In this document: positions 22,145 to 33,453 of the stretch, one piece after another
Layout: the number at the start of each line of letters is the position of its first letter
How positions within the stretch are numbered: the stretch's first letter is position 1
Source of the DNA: Lamellibrachia columna
Taxonomy: Eukaryota; Annelida; Polychaeta; Sabellida; Siboglinidae
Reading direction: 5' to 3'
Assembly (NCBI GenBank): GCA_963662155.1
Contig: OY759271.1
Location: 42,890,000-42,953,999, forward strand
Length of the DNA: 64,000 bases
Position numbers and translations under genes: made by a program
Notes under the pieces: generated by a model
What the model was told of the DNA's origin: nothing
The model's input: only the letters and a program-made list of their open reading frames with translations
Database searches by the model: none

Positions 22145-23035
22145 ACGATAAGCAGTCCACTTTGCAATAAAAACGTCATTTATTTGGCCCGTTTCAATTC
22201 ACCACTACGTCGGACTTGTGTTGGTTATTGCATAAATGAATTTATGCAACTCACCAGGTGCATAACAAGTTTTATGAAATAACCAAGGCAGGTCGCCGTT
22301 AAACTTGCCCTAGGTGTCCGAGACTACACCGAAACTATTTGGCCAAATAAATTGTATTACTCCGCGCTAGCCAGCCAATCACGGCTTAGCAGAAACCAAG
22401 TAGCTTGAATCTTTCACTCCTGCTTCAGTCTCTGCATTGTGAAGTTGTGTCTAAAATATGTCTCTCGAAATCCGCCCTCCTCCCCACCTTTCTTCCTTAT
22501 TTTCAATGCTCAGTTTAAATGCGATTGTACATTGTTGATGAAATAGGAAGTTGAAAGATGTCGAAACCGCTTTCCCCACTTTTGGCTATATATTAGATGA
22601 ACACGGGGGTTTGTCCCCTAATATTTGGTGTTCATGGGGTTTTCTGTGCAAACAGGCTTCCAGTTTCTTCATCAGTATTCTTGACTTATGTTTATATAGG
22701 TTAGCGAAATGGCCCCACCTGTTTGTAATTAAATTTATGTATTGGTGGTGGAATGTCTGTATTCTTTGCATTACATGTTCATGACGACTTCTTAATGTAT
22801 ATATGTTATCGTCTTGCTTGTAGGAATGTGGACTCTGAGAAACTTGCCGGACAGGGCTGTACATGTGTTCAGTTCCTGTCTGGTTTGCTTTGAGGAGCTC
22901 ACATTCCTGTTAATGTTCTTCCCAAAGTGGCTGCGTGATAAGCAGTCAACTTTGCAATAAAAATGTTATTTATTTGGCCCGTTTCAATTTTCTACTGCAT
23001 CGGACTTGTGTTGGTTATTGCATAAATATATATTA
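22145..23035. repeat. Pair of about 105-bp direct repeats around a 690-bp segment
   Basis: 22145-22250 and 22937-23035 share GATAAGCAGTC, ACTTTGCAATAAAAA, TTATTTGGCCCGTTTCAATT and CGGACTTGTGTTGGTTATTG. Between them a minus-strand frame (22864-22586) with RIQTFHHQYINLITNRW has protein-like composition but no family I can name. This may be a retroelement or Penelope-like remnant with terminal direct repeats. Confidence 0.5.
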
Positions 23036-23220
23036 GCAATAACATTATCATAATCATTATTAAATAAATATACTTCAGGTCACTTTAATTTTTCTCTAAT
23101 GAAACTGATACACAGTAACCAAACATGATTGTACACACTGTATGTATTAGGGACAAAGGTGGATTTTTACACATTGTGACAAGTATGCAGATATTTTGTT
23201 TGAATACGACTGTTTGAAAA

Positions 23221-23940
23221 TACAGTCAAACCTACTCAAGCAAGCACCTGCATTAAGCAACCACCTGCCATTAACGACCACAGCCACATCCTCCCAAAGT
23301 ACCACCTGTATTAAGATACAACCTGCATTAAGAGACCACTTGTATTAACATACAACCTGCCTTAAGAGACCACCTGTATTATGATACAACGTGCATTAAG
23401 AAATCATCTGTATTAAGAGACCACCTGTATTAAGATACAACCTGCATTAAGAGACCACCTGTATTAAGATACAACTTGCATTAAGAGACCACCTGTATTA
23501 AGAAACAACCTGCATTAAGAGACCACCTGTATTAAGATACAACCTGCATTAAGAGACCACCTGTATTAAGATACAACCTGCATTAAGAGACCACCTGTAT
23601 TATGATACCTGCATTAAGAAATAATCTGTATTAAGAGACCACCTGTATTAAGATACAACCTGCATTAAGAGACCACCTGTATTAAGATACAACCTGCATT
23701 TAGAGACCTCCTGTATTAAGATACAACCTGCATTAAGAGACCACCTGTATTATGATACAACCTGCATTAAGAAATCATCTGTATTAAGAGACCACCTGTA
23801 TTAAGATACACTGCATTAAGAGACCACCTGTATTAAGATACAACCTGCATTAACAGACCACCTGTATTAAGATGCAACCTGTATTAAGACACAACCTGCA
23901 TTAAGAAATCATCTGTATTAAGAGACCACCTGTATTAAAG
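23221..23940. repeat. 34-bp minisatellite built from 17-bp half-units
   Basis: About 19 units of ACCTGTATTAAGATACA plus ACCTGCATTAAGAGACC. Each half is a variant of the other, so a 17-bp repeat became a 34-bp higher-order unit. It starts at TACAGTCAAACCTACTC, which resembles a DNA-transposon terminus with sub-terminal TTAAGNGACCACC repeats. Confidence 0.92.
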
Positions 23941-25400
23941 TGCCTATGACACAGTTTCTGCTATTTTTGTTGTTATTCCAAGTTAAAAATCTGAAACTAA
24001 TAAAAAAAAATTGGGGGGGAACTAGATACAGAGTGAGAAACTGGAAATTATGTCAGCGGGAGTCAATTAGAATTAGTTATGTACAATTGTTCACAACACT
24101 GGTTGTATTTTATGATCATTCCAAGTTACATAATCCTCATCAAACAGATAGTGAAAGCACACCTCCTGAGAGATATACCCCCACTGATTTATTAAAATGG
24201 TCCACCTGGATTAGAAGAATGAGCTGCGAGATTACTGCGAATTATCATATTTAGTGATGAATATATCCCTGTAAAGGCATGGATTGTATTACCATGTAAG
24301 TATTTTATTTGGCTAAAAAAGGCACTTTAAGAGACCACTTTTCGACCATCCGTATATTAATTATTAACATACTGTGAAAGTATTTGCCCATGTACTAATG
24401 TAGGAACAGGATGGAAATGTAATAATATTGAGAATACTTGTGAATGAATGAATTATTTTATTTCAACAAACAACTTAGTAAATGCATTTACAATTAACAC
24501 ATGTTTGAGTAAACAAGGCTTCTGATAAAGTAGGTGACGACAAGCTGATTCATACACAACATTCAAGATAAAAAAATTTATTGGATTCACAAAAGGATAA
24601 CACATACACGCCACACAAACACATGTACGCACAAACCGTACAAACATCTTTCACACAGGCACCACTCTACCCACACCACACCACGCCATGGTGTCTTCCT
24701 CAAAAATATTAACTCTGTAATTAAATAATGACAATGATATCACAACTGTTGCCACTGGCAGTAGATGAACACTGTTTATCGTATCAATGCCATATTCACA
24801 AGTATTTGCTTTAGATATTTCATATGTTAATCTAAACATATAGAGGAGTGGCTTAGGGGATCAGAAAGTATCCTAATGACTGAAAGCATTGGTATGAACT
24901 CATTAACTGTTACTATAGGACTAAAAAACAAGAGATATGATGAAAATGTTTTTTACTCTTCTGAAGTCTATTTTTCAATAGAAAATGATTTTTAATAAAG
25001 CGCCACATTTTAGGCTTTTTAATGTGGATTTAATGGAATCCTGTATCTAAAACAAAGGTATAGATACTTAAAATCATGTATCCTAATGATCGAGAAAAAA
25101 AAATTATATTTCACTCAAAATTGTTTAGCTTTAGTTAAAAAAAGTGTGAAATCACACTGAATCATTACTCATTTTTCTTCTGAAACATACTGCCAAGATG
25201 GGAGCCCCTGGGATCTGATAATATCACCAAACTAAGTGACAGTTTGCCCCACCCCTACACACTCTCACACACACTCCACCCCCCACCCCCACCCCCGATA
25301 CATGCTATTCATTCTATAGCAGCATATTCAGTTGGATGCTCTGCTTTAAAACCATATTATTTGAATACATTAAACTAACACAATAGTAGTGTGATTTATA
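23941..25400. other. Spacer, no recognised gene
   Basis: The frame at 23940-24254 contains HNPHQTDSESTPPERYTPT but no known domain. The word TTTAAGAGACCACTTTTCGACC near 24328 echoes the minisatellite unit and may be the opposite flank of the same transposon. A C-rich tract lies at 25262-25300. Confidence 0.4.
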
Positions 25401-25419
25401 CAAATAACTATCATAATAC

Positions 25420-26030
25420 CTCAGCTTTGACATCAGATATGCAGATGATATAATAACAATTATATCCACCGTGTTTGAGAAGCTACAACTCTCAACTAAA
25501 GAACTTCACACTGCCTGCATAAAAATGGGGTATGAAAATCAATTTCTCGAAATGAGAGAAGTGTACTGTTCTGGTGACGAACTTGAGACTGTGGGAGAGT
25601 TCTACTTCTCGGTACCATCTACAGGGAGAGAGATGTTAGTCGACACATAGTCTTAGCATTGGCAGCCTTTGGTACACTCAGAAATGATATATTTTCCAAC
25701 AGAAGCATCTCAACAAGACTGAAGGACAGATTATTACGCTATTAGCGATGTTACGAAGGTGGACAGACTAAAAATATTAAGATCAGAGAGGACACTTTAA
25801 CCCATGAATCTATCACAGACGTAATCGGACACAGAAGGTGGTTAGGGCACGTTTGAGACAGCATCGACAGCGGAAGAGCGGAAGGCCACAGAAGAGGTGA
25901 GTGACCAGATCAGGAATGACACTGGGCTCCTGCTGTTGACAGCAGAGCAGCATGCCATAAATAGAACAGAATGGAGGGGTGCAACTTCCCGGAGGAGAGT
26001 TAGGGGGTCACAATGGCTTAGCTTTTAAGC
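25420..26030 (+). pseudogene. Degraded LINE reverse transcriptase fragment
   Basis: IRYADDIITIISTVFEKLQ (25432 onwards) carries the catalytic Y-A-D-D box. Shifted frames continue to a C-terminal SDQIRNDTGLLLLTAEQHA, then NRTEWRG segment near 25900-25980. Multiple stops and frameshifts. The flanking 3' region shows no preserved tail. Confidence 0.75.
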
Positions 26031-26282
26031 AGTTTAAGTCACGTTATTTGTCCACTACTCCACTCAGTGAACAACTGTAATTAAAACAAGTAACCAATGA
26101 AATAAGCTGGCTACCATCACCACTACATTCACTGGCACGATGTGTCACCAATTAGCCACAGTTAGTGCAGTTCACCAAACAACTGTTCCTTTAAGTTATA
26201 CACATATATACACACAACATAAACTCTGACCTTTCAAGTGGGGGAAAGGGTTAATACCCCTCACATTTGGATTAGGCTCTTT

Positions 26283-26865
26283 ATATGTAAACATTACTAC
26301 TGTACAGGTGAGTTATTTGTGAGAAACCACACTATCAATAAACTCACATCACTGTATGTAAACATTACTACTGTACAGGTGAGTTATTTGTGAGAAACCA
26401 CACTAACAATAAACTCACATCACCGTATGTAAACATTACTACTGTACAGGTGAGTTATTTGTGAGAAACCACACTATCAATAAACTCACATCACTGTATG
26501 TAAACATTACTACTGTACAGGTGAGTTATTTGTGTGAAACCACACTATCAATAAACTCACATAACTGTATGTAAACATTACTACTGTACAGGTGAGTTAT
26601 TTGTGAGAAACCACACTAACAATAAACTCACATCACTGTATGTAAACATTACTACTGTACAGGTGAGTTATTTGTGAGAAACCACACTAACAATAAACTC
26701 ACATCACTGTATGTAAACATTACTACTGTACAGGTTAGTTATTTGTGAGAAACCACACTATCAATAAACTCACATCACTGTATGTAAACATTACTACTGT
26801 ACAGATGAGTTATTTGTGAGAAACCACACTAACAATAAACTCACATCACCGTATGTAAACAAAAG
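26283..26865. repeat. 71-bp minisatellite, 8 units
   Basis: Units contain GTATGTAAACATTACTACTG, TACAGGTGAGTTATTTGTG and CCACACTATCAATAAACTC, with very few differences between copies, so expansion is recent. Each unit holds CAGGTGAGT, a perfect splice-donor sequence, and an AATAAA. Confidence 0.95.
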
Positions 26866-27405
26866 GCAAAACACCAGCTATTTTCTGAGTGACAACTGAC
26901 AATGTGATTAAAATGATTGACAGACCAAAATATGTTGGTCATTACATAATTTGCTGCAATCTTACTAAAATATCAACGATGATAAAAATTTGTGTTTGCA
27001 GTGACCCATTATAAATATATATCACAGAAGAATGAGGTTTTTTGAAAACACAACCCGAGCCTGAAAAGATTACATGTGGTCCATTAACAATAATGACCAC
27101 TTTACAGTAATATGTGGTGAGAGAAAATTACTGGAAAAAAAACCAGGCAAATATAAATGTTAACTCCAAGAATAAAACAAAACAATGTGCTCTTAATATT
27201 TCAATTAAATTGTAACTTGGCATATATATATATCCAGCCATCTAATAAAACTAATCGTTGCTCCCTAATCACAACTGCAACAGTCGTCATTCTCTGGTGC
27301 TAACATTCATGAGTACATTCATCCTATATATTAATTAATCCAATGATATAATTTACACTGCCCACAGCCAGTCAGATATGTATAAACCGTGTGCCTAATC
27401 AAGTA
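26866..27405. other. Spacer between minisatellites
   Basis: No gene recognised. AT-rich, with a short (AT)n near 27222. Confidence 0.4.
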
Positions 27406-27407
27406 AT

Positions 27408-28093
27408 CCGACTGCCTGGTCAGAGACAAGAGAAGCTGACACTGACCGCCTGGTCAGACACCAGAGAAGCTGACACTCACCGCCTGGTCAGACACCAAAG
27501 AGGCTGACACTGACTGCCTGGTCAGACACTAGAGACGCTGACACTGACTGCGTGGTCAGACACCAGAGAGGCTGACACTGACTGCCTGGTCAGACACCAG
27601 AGACGCTGACACTGACTGCATGGTCAGACACCAGAGAGGCTGACACTGACTGCCTGGTCAGACACCAGAGAGGCTGACACTGACTGCCTGTTCAGACACC
27701 AGAGAGGCTGACACTGACTGCCTGGTCAGACACCAGAGAGGCTGACACTGACTGCCTGTTCAGACACCAGAGATGCTGACACTGACTGCCTGGTCAGACA
27801 CCAGAGAGGCTGACACTGACTGCCTGTTCAGACACCAGAGAGGCTGACACTGACTGCCTGGTCAGACACCAGAGAGGCTGACACTGACTGCCTGGTCAGA
27901 CACTAGAGACGCTGACACTGACTGCCTGTTCAGACACCAGAGAGGCTGACACTGACTGCCTGGTCAGACACCAGAGAGGTTGACACTGACTGCCTGTTCA
28001 GACACCAGAGAGGCTGACACTGACTGCATGGTCAGACACCAGAGAAGCTGACACTGACTGCCTGGTCAGACACCAGGGAGGCTGACACTGAAC
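27408..28093. repeat. 34-bp minisatellite, about 20 units, entering the kelch reading frame
   Basis: Units of GACTGCCTGGTCAGACACCA plus GAGAGGCTGACACT. The array's right edge lies inside the minus-strand kelch open frame, which reads through three units before its stop at 27998. Confidence 0.95.
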
Positions 28094-29197
28094 ATTCGAT
28101 GGTGTCTGCCAGTCAGTCCACTCATCTGTCAAAGGGTCGTAGTACTCGATGGCCGCTGTGTCCACCATGCCACCACCACCACTCCCTGACACCAGTATGC
28201 CGCCCTGCCACTCGACTGCTGGGGCATTGCGGTGTTCCTGGCGTGGCCGACTCAGCCTTGTCCAGCTGTCCGTGGCTGGGTCATACCGGAGACATGACTG
28301 GCTGAAGCCTCCCACCAGGTAGATACACCTGTTTATACAGACTGCAGTACCAAGGTCACACACCTCAAGCATGGCCGCCAGGGTGAGCCAGTTGCCTGAC
28401 ACAGTGTCATAGGCCTGTGTGCAAGACAACTTCTCATTGTCTGTATCATGGCCACTGATGGCCACGGGTTCAAACACAGGCTGTGGCATGTCAGGTAGAG
28501 ACGACCACTGACGCCGCCTCAGGTGAAACCTATCCACAGAACCAATCACCTCGTCACTGACATCTTTCCCGCCCATTACATATACATAGTCTCCAAGAAG
28601 GACACTGTGGTGAAAGCGGTGTGCAGTAGCCAGTGATGGCATCTGTGTACTTTTCTTGTTGACCAGGTCCAGCAGCCAGCAGTCGCCCCTTACCCCACCC
28701 TTCGACTCACCTGTCAGCAGCAGCAGGTCAGTGGTCACCTGACACACGTCATACAACCTGCCGACTGACTGTGGTAGCTTCCTCAACAGCTGCCAACACT
28801 TGGATCTATCCACCCAATAGTGGCACTGGTTGTGGTTCTATCCACCCAATAGTGGCACAGGTTGTGGTTCTATCCACCCAATAGTGGCACAGGTTGTGGA
28901 TCTATCCACCCAATAGTGGCACAGGTTGTGGATCTATCCACCCAATAGTGGCACAGGTTGTGGTTCTATCCATCCAATAGTGGCACAGGTTGTGGTTCTA
29001 TCCACCCAATAGTGGCACAGGTTGTGGATCTATCCACCCAATAGTGGCACAGGTTGTGGATCTATCCACCCAATAGTGGCACAGGTTGTGGTCCTCATCC
29101 CCTTCTCCATTCTTCTTGTCAGTTACTCCCCCTACCACCAGGAGGCTCTGTTTGGCGCCAGCGTTCGGCCATGCCATAGCTGTGTTGTCAGACAAGG
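27998..29197 (-). CDS. Kelch-repeat exon, interrupted by an out-of-frame 32-bp VNTR
   Basis: The exon begins after acceptor CTTCTGCTTCAG| at 29198. It reads LSDNTAMAWPNAGAKQSLLV, then VGGVTDKKNGEG and HNLCHYWVDRS. The 32-bp array (28801-29095) then shifts the frame. After it the frame resumes HYWVDRSKCWQLLRKLP and continues through kelch blades: VYVMGGKD with later W, YLVGGFSQ then RYDPATDSWTRL, and ILVSGSGGGG then EYYDPLTDEWTDW. Kelch motifs form a beta-propeller for protein binding; no BTB or BACK domain was found in the window. The last 28 or so residues are encoded by the 34-bp minisatellite. As assembled the coding sequence is broken. Confidence 0.8.
28801..29095 (-). repeat. 32-bp coding minisatellite, 9 units
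   Basis: Nine copies of a unit with CTATCCACCCAATAGTGGCA plus CAGGTTGTGG at an exact 32-bp spacing (28807, 28839 ... 29063). The unit is the coding sequence for HNLCHYWVDRS itself. Eight extra units add 256 bases, which is 1 modulo 3, so the frame differs on the two sides. Confidence 0.95.
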
Positions 29198-30349
29198 CTG
29201 AAGCAGAAGATGTGGATTATGATCAAAACAAAGACACATCAAGTATCAACAACAGTGAGAAAGGATAGACAGGAACCAGCTTCTGTAAAGGATGCACACA
29301 TGTATTCTGTCCCAAGACATGCCAAGATGTTGGACTTGAAGTGGCAACAAAGAGTGCAAGGAGACAAAACAGACCTAACTAGGGCTATGGTGGCTACACC
29401 TCATTATTATTATAAATTAACTTATTTTATTTAATGTTTATTTGTTAATGGGGAGAAATTGATCGACAAATTTATTAATAAAAAAAATCCATTAACAATT
29501 TTTTCCGCATTTGTGTAGATAGATAACATATCTATATTACCATTCAAATCTGTTTATTTGCGATATAAACCCATTTTAATGAAAAAGATACTTTTGATGC
29601 TGCCTCGTATTTGAATTGACATATATGCGAAAACTACTTTAAATGCGTTTTTCTCATATATGCATTTTTCATGTTAATTATTGGGTTAGCGTCATTATTT
29701 TATCCTGGGAAGGCTTCAATCTTCTCACAGTACACCACTGCATTATGGGATAGACGGCTACACAGAGGTTTCTTTCAAATGTTGGGAACTTTTCAAATAA
29801 TGGGTGATAAACCCAAACCAAAATATAGAAATGTTTTTATATTTGGGGAAACAACTCCTCATGCAGAAAGATATATACAAGCAGTAAAGTAATTTTCTAT
29901 GAATTTGATCAAACAATTTAAAGACATTCTAGTGCACAAAAAACCATTTCCATGGCAATGACCAATCTTAAAATAAATTTAAAGCCGCCACACATTAATT
30001 TGTTGCTTGTCCTTTAAATTAAATAAATGTTTGAACCCAATTAGACCACACTAGATGAAAATTCTGAATGTCATAAAAGTTCACGTCAGTATTCGTGTTT
30101 CATCAACTCGGAACAATCTTATCCAAAAATACACATTTGTTCGTTTTATGGGCACACATGATCATATAAGGTATGTAGTTTAACTCCAGTGTTTTACACC
30201 TGGACATTCAACAGGTTTACACAGATATAGGTTTTGTAAAATGATTATGTGCCTTGATATCAAATAATTCCAATAATAACCATATACACTACAGCTTCCT
30301 ACATTTCCATAATCTTATTTAAAACTCCATCCTCAACTGATTTAGCCTA
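29198..30349. other. Intron of kelch gene model or intergenic
   Basis: AT-rich. A short open frame at 29671-29892 (ending FGETTPHAERYIQAVK) looks protein-like but has no splice support or known family. Confidence 0.4.
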
Positions 30350-30790
30350 TCGCGAATCCGGTTCGTTGATGCCCTGGTATGTAGTGTTTGAATAGTCTAA
30401 GTAATATCTGCAGTCGGTTTAATAATAAAGTGAGTATTTTTGTTCAAATCATAGAAAGGATCAAAGTTAGTTGTTAGATCTGGTAAGGCTAAAAAAAAAA
30501 ACTTTAGGTGTCAAGGCTGATCATGGGCATGACTTCCATCCTCTCGCCGATCACATGACAAAGTTATGAAATTTCACCAAAAGCAAAATTCGTGATGTTT
30601 CAGTGTTTCTATATTCACTTCAATAAATGCTGGTTCAAGCATTAAATAATGTAATAGTTTGTCCGATGATTTCACAAAAACTGCATATAGAAGTTGCGCA
30701 AACGAGCTAGGATGTCATAGTGGAAACTAGGTAGGTTTGAATTTTCCCAAAATGAATTTGAAATGAGACGAGCAAAAACACTGAATTGAG
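30350..30790 (+). repeat. Dispersed repeat family D, copy 1
   Basis: Shares with 51990-52375 the ordered words GAATCCGGTTC, TGACTTCCATCCTCTC, GATCACATGACAAAGTTA, TGATTTCACAAAAACT and AAACGAGCTAG. Its last part (AATGAATTTGAAATGAGACG) recurs at 32870-33085. Non-coding; type not determined. Confidence 0.75.
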
Positions 30791-30881
30791 GAGCGAGCTT
30801 TAAATGGCTGTGTAAGATGTTTTATAACGTAAATGTTATATAAAATATGTTAAATCTATGCAGGTGTAAATAAAACTGTAC

Positions 30882-30944
30882 CTTCAGTGGCCTGTCTCCG
30901 CTGCTTTTCACATCTGACTGAATCTGTTAGCTCACAGATGACCT
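30882..30944 (-). CDS. Small exon upstream of the kelch exon
   Basis: On the minus strand, acceptor TTAATTTCAG| and donor GAAG|GTACAG bound 63 bases encoding VICELTDSVRCEKQRRQATE, with split codons on both sides. Its exit phase (one base) and the entry phase of the kelch exon (two bases) give an Ala codon. Entry phase matches the triplicated 34-nt exon. No stop in this frame. Function unknown; supports a minus-strand gene model. Confidence 0.5.
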
Positions 30945-32270
30945 CTGAAATTAATACAATATTTATTTCTGGATTCACATTTCGTCAACTTTGAACAATC
31001 TTATTCAAACATAATATTCTTAATATCTGATATTAATGCTTATTTGGGGTACTCTTTTTAAATATTGCAGAATTACAGTACTTACAATTAATAATATGCT
31101 GATAATCCTGTGCATTGTTTTTATGTTTTTTTTGCAAACTGTTTCTGTTCGACAGATGTTCAAAATAGCAGATTGTGCTGTAATATTTTCCTGCATATGA
31201 TTGACCTTATTCAAGCTTGTCTTGCTACTAATCTTGACCTACTACGTATGACAGGGTATGTTAGTAGGATTTCAATCATAGACATTTTGTAGTGCTATCA
31301 TACTTCTGAATATAAACACCATGTTCTACAATTTTTATTTTATTTTATTAACTTCACATGCGATTTATCATCACACTTTGACAAGATTTAATTATATAAA
31401 CAACTTTCTCATTAAAATTGTTCATTATTATCAACAAGCCAATGTAACTGTTACATTCTTTCCCCACCAGCTTGTACTATCTAATACATTAATATCAAAT
31501 TTGGGAATGGTTTTAAAAGATAATACACTATACTAGCTTTTTAAGACCATGACTATATTACACAATTTAATCAAAACAGATAAACGGTAACTGAACAAAT
31601 ATAATAATGGACAAATTAACTTGTTGAATTTATATAACAACCAGGTAATGTGCAATAATTGCTTCTGTGAAGTTCTTCTTTCACCTGGCGCAAGTCGTCT
31701 TTTACCAGTCGCATTTGTTCTGAAACAAATTCCATTCATACATTTTTATTCTCATTTCTTCTCAACTCTACAATATTATCTAAATAAAATTTCAGCAAAT
31801 ACAGATCTTTTCGCATAATTAGCTTTTATAATTTCTAAAGAGATTAAAAGAATGTAGTGCTCAAAGAATATTATTACTTAAGAAATGTTCCATCTATTAC
31901 AACTTACAGAATGACATAAAACATTACTTTACTAATATACATATTTATGGCACAAACAATGTTGTTGAATATATAAAGCTGTCTGTTCCTTATTGTGGAC
32001 CCATTCTAACACGTGTTTGTAATTTGTAGCAACAAATGTGTTTATATATCAACCCTATGATAAAGCAAGCTTCACAAGAAATGTACCATATTGTTCAAAG
32101 CGTTTAACTTTTCTTTGATCAAAATTGCATGCATGATAACTATTATTTGATTATATTTTCTTCCAATTGTCATAGGCTATGTTCCATGATTCACTGGCAT
32201 TTAGCAATCTTATCTAAATACCACATCAATTAATGATATGCACAATGTTCAATCTTAGGATATTGACCAA
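30945..32270. other. AT-rich intron-like sequence
   Basis: No gene recognised; short AT-rich frames only. Confidence 0.4.
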
Positions 32271-32272
32271 GT

Positions 32273-32517
32273 GGGCCAATGGTCCATCTAGATTGTAGAA
32301 GTGGGCCAATGCTCCATCTAGACTGTAGAAGTGGGCCAATGGTCCATCTAGACTGTAGAAGTAGGCCAATGGTCCATCTAGATTGTAGAAGTGGACCAAT
32401 GGTCCATCTACACTGTAGAAGTGGGCCAATGGTCCATCTACACTGTAGAAGTGGTCCAATGGTCCATCTACACTGTAGAAGTGGGCCAATGGTCCATCTA
32501 GACTGTAGAAGTGGGCC
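32273..32517. repeat. 30-bp minisatellite, 8 units
   Basis: Units GTGGGCCAATGGTCCATCTA plus GACTGTAGAA. The period is a multiple of three, so both strands stay open (a GPMVHLDCRS-type repeat on plus, FYSLDGPLAH-type on minus). GGTCCATC/GGGCCAAT alternation suggests internal substructure. No evidence of translation. Confidence 0.95.
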
Positions 32518-32869
32518 ATTCTGAATAATATTGCACTGATTGTGCAGCATGCAAGTGTATGCCATTTTACTCATGTACCAAGCATAGTATTTAGTGGGGC
32601 ACGCACTAAGTTTGTACACCTTCAGTTATGTAGGGTAATTGCGGTCCCAGATGCTCTCTCATAATTTACAGGAACAATGCGGATTGTGCAATATAATTCA
32701 TTATTTGTACAATTCAGTTCAATAATATCAATGTTTTGGAAGCCACTACAACTCTATTTTTATGAATGCGTTGGTTTTCCGAACAGTCTGTTACCTATAA
32801 TTTGGTATACAACATTTGTATGAGGAATGTTAATATCAGGGAAGTTCTTATACAGCGCAGTGTCCAGTC

Positions 32870-33085
32870 CTTACAATTCGTGAGTTTTCAACGTTTCCAT
32901 TTTCACTTCAATAAATTCTGGATGCAGAATTAAATAATTTAATAGTTTGTCTGATAATTTAAAAAACTACACAAACAGTTGAACAAATGAGCTAGCATGT
33001 CTTAGTAGATATTAGGTAGGTTTTAATTTTATTAAAATGAATTTGAAATGAGACGAGCAAAATAATCAAATTAAGGAGGGTCTTT
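32870..33085 (+). repeat. Dispersed repeat family D, copy 2 (3' part)
   Basis: Matches the second half of 30350-30790 (TTCACTTCAATAAAT, AGTTTGTCTGATAATTT, AATGAGCTAGCATGTCTTAG, GAATTTGAAATGAGACGAGC). Confidence 0.7.
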
Positions 33086-33089
33086 TAAT

Positions 33090-33190
33090 TTGGGGCATGG
33101 TGCATGATAGCATACCGGTTAGAAGTCCGGACTTTCATTTGAGAGAACCCGGTTTCAAATCCCACTGCTAAAACTGTTAGTCCAACTATA
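33090..33190 (+). mobile_element. tRNA-like SINE head
   Basis: GGGGCATGGTGCATGATAGC, then an A-box-like segment and CCGGTTTCAAATCCCAC resembling a B box, arranged as in a tRNA of about 73 bases. The anticodon arm is imperfect (GTCCGGACTTTCATTTGAGAG) and no CCA or typical acceptor pairing is clear, so a SINE head fits better than a gene. Confidence 0.5.
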
Positions 33191-33419
33191 TGCATAAATT
33201 AAACAAAAACACAAACTGGTATTTCCAAGTGTACTAGAACTGTCTTAGGGGTCAACATTAACTTTTGATAGATGACAGTAAATTGTCGATACCTAATTTG
33301 AAATCAGGTTGCAAACGTCACAGGTTACTATAAAATAGCAACAGTGTCGTAATTTTGTAATACGACTAGAGGTATCGAGCTATATCAATATAACATTCCA
33401 GTCATATTTCAAACATTAC

Positions 33420-33453
33420 CTTCTCTTTCTCGGAAGCTAAACAGCTCTTGCAT
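33420..33453 (-). CDS. Triplicated 34-nt exon, copy 1
   Basis: Minus strand: acceptor GTCCGAGGTCAG|, exon ATGCAAGAGCTGTTTAGC and onward (MQELFSFRERE plus one base), donor GAAG|GTAATG. Phase 0 in, phase 1 out, compatible with the exons at 35062-35129 and 30882-30944. Alternatively the ATG at 33485-33483 or the exon's own ATG is the start codon, and these are alternative first exons. Confidence 0.45.

Noticed and set aside
22580..22870. Hammerhead ribozyme near the direct repeats, as in Penelope-like elements
   Set aside because: No CTGATGA core with a matching GAAA and helices was found.
19975..28093. CRISPR-like regular arrays
   Set aside because: Units are contiguous tandem repeats without unique spacers, in a eukaryotic context.
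32226..32619. Minus- and plus-strand repeat proteins of 80-130 residues
   Set aside because: The 30-bp period keeps all frames without chance stops open; no start context, splice sites or flanking exon.
33090..33190. Functional tRNA gene
   Set aside because: B-box-like sequence is present but the acceptor stem and anticodon arm do not pair convincingly, as in SINE heads.
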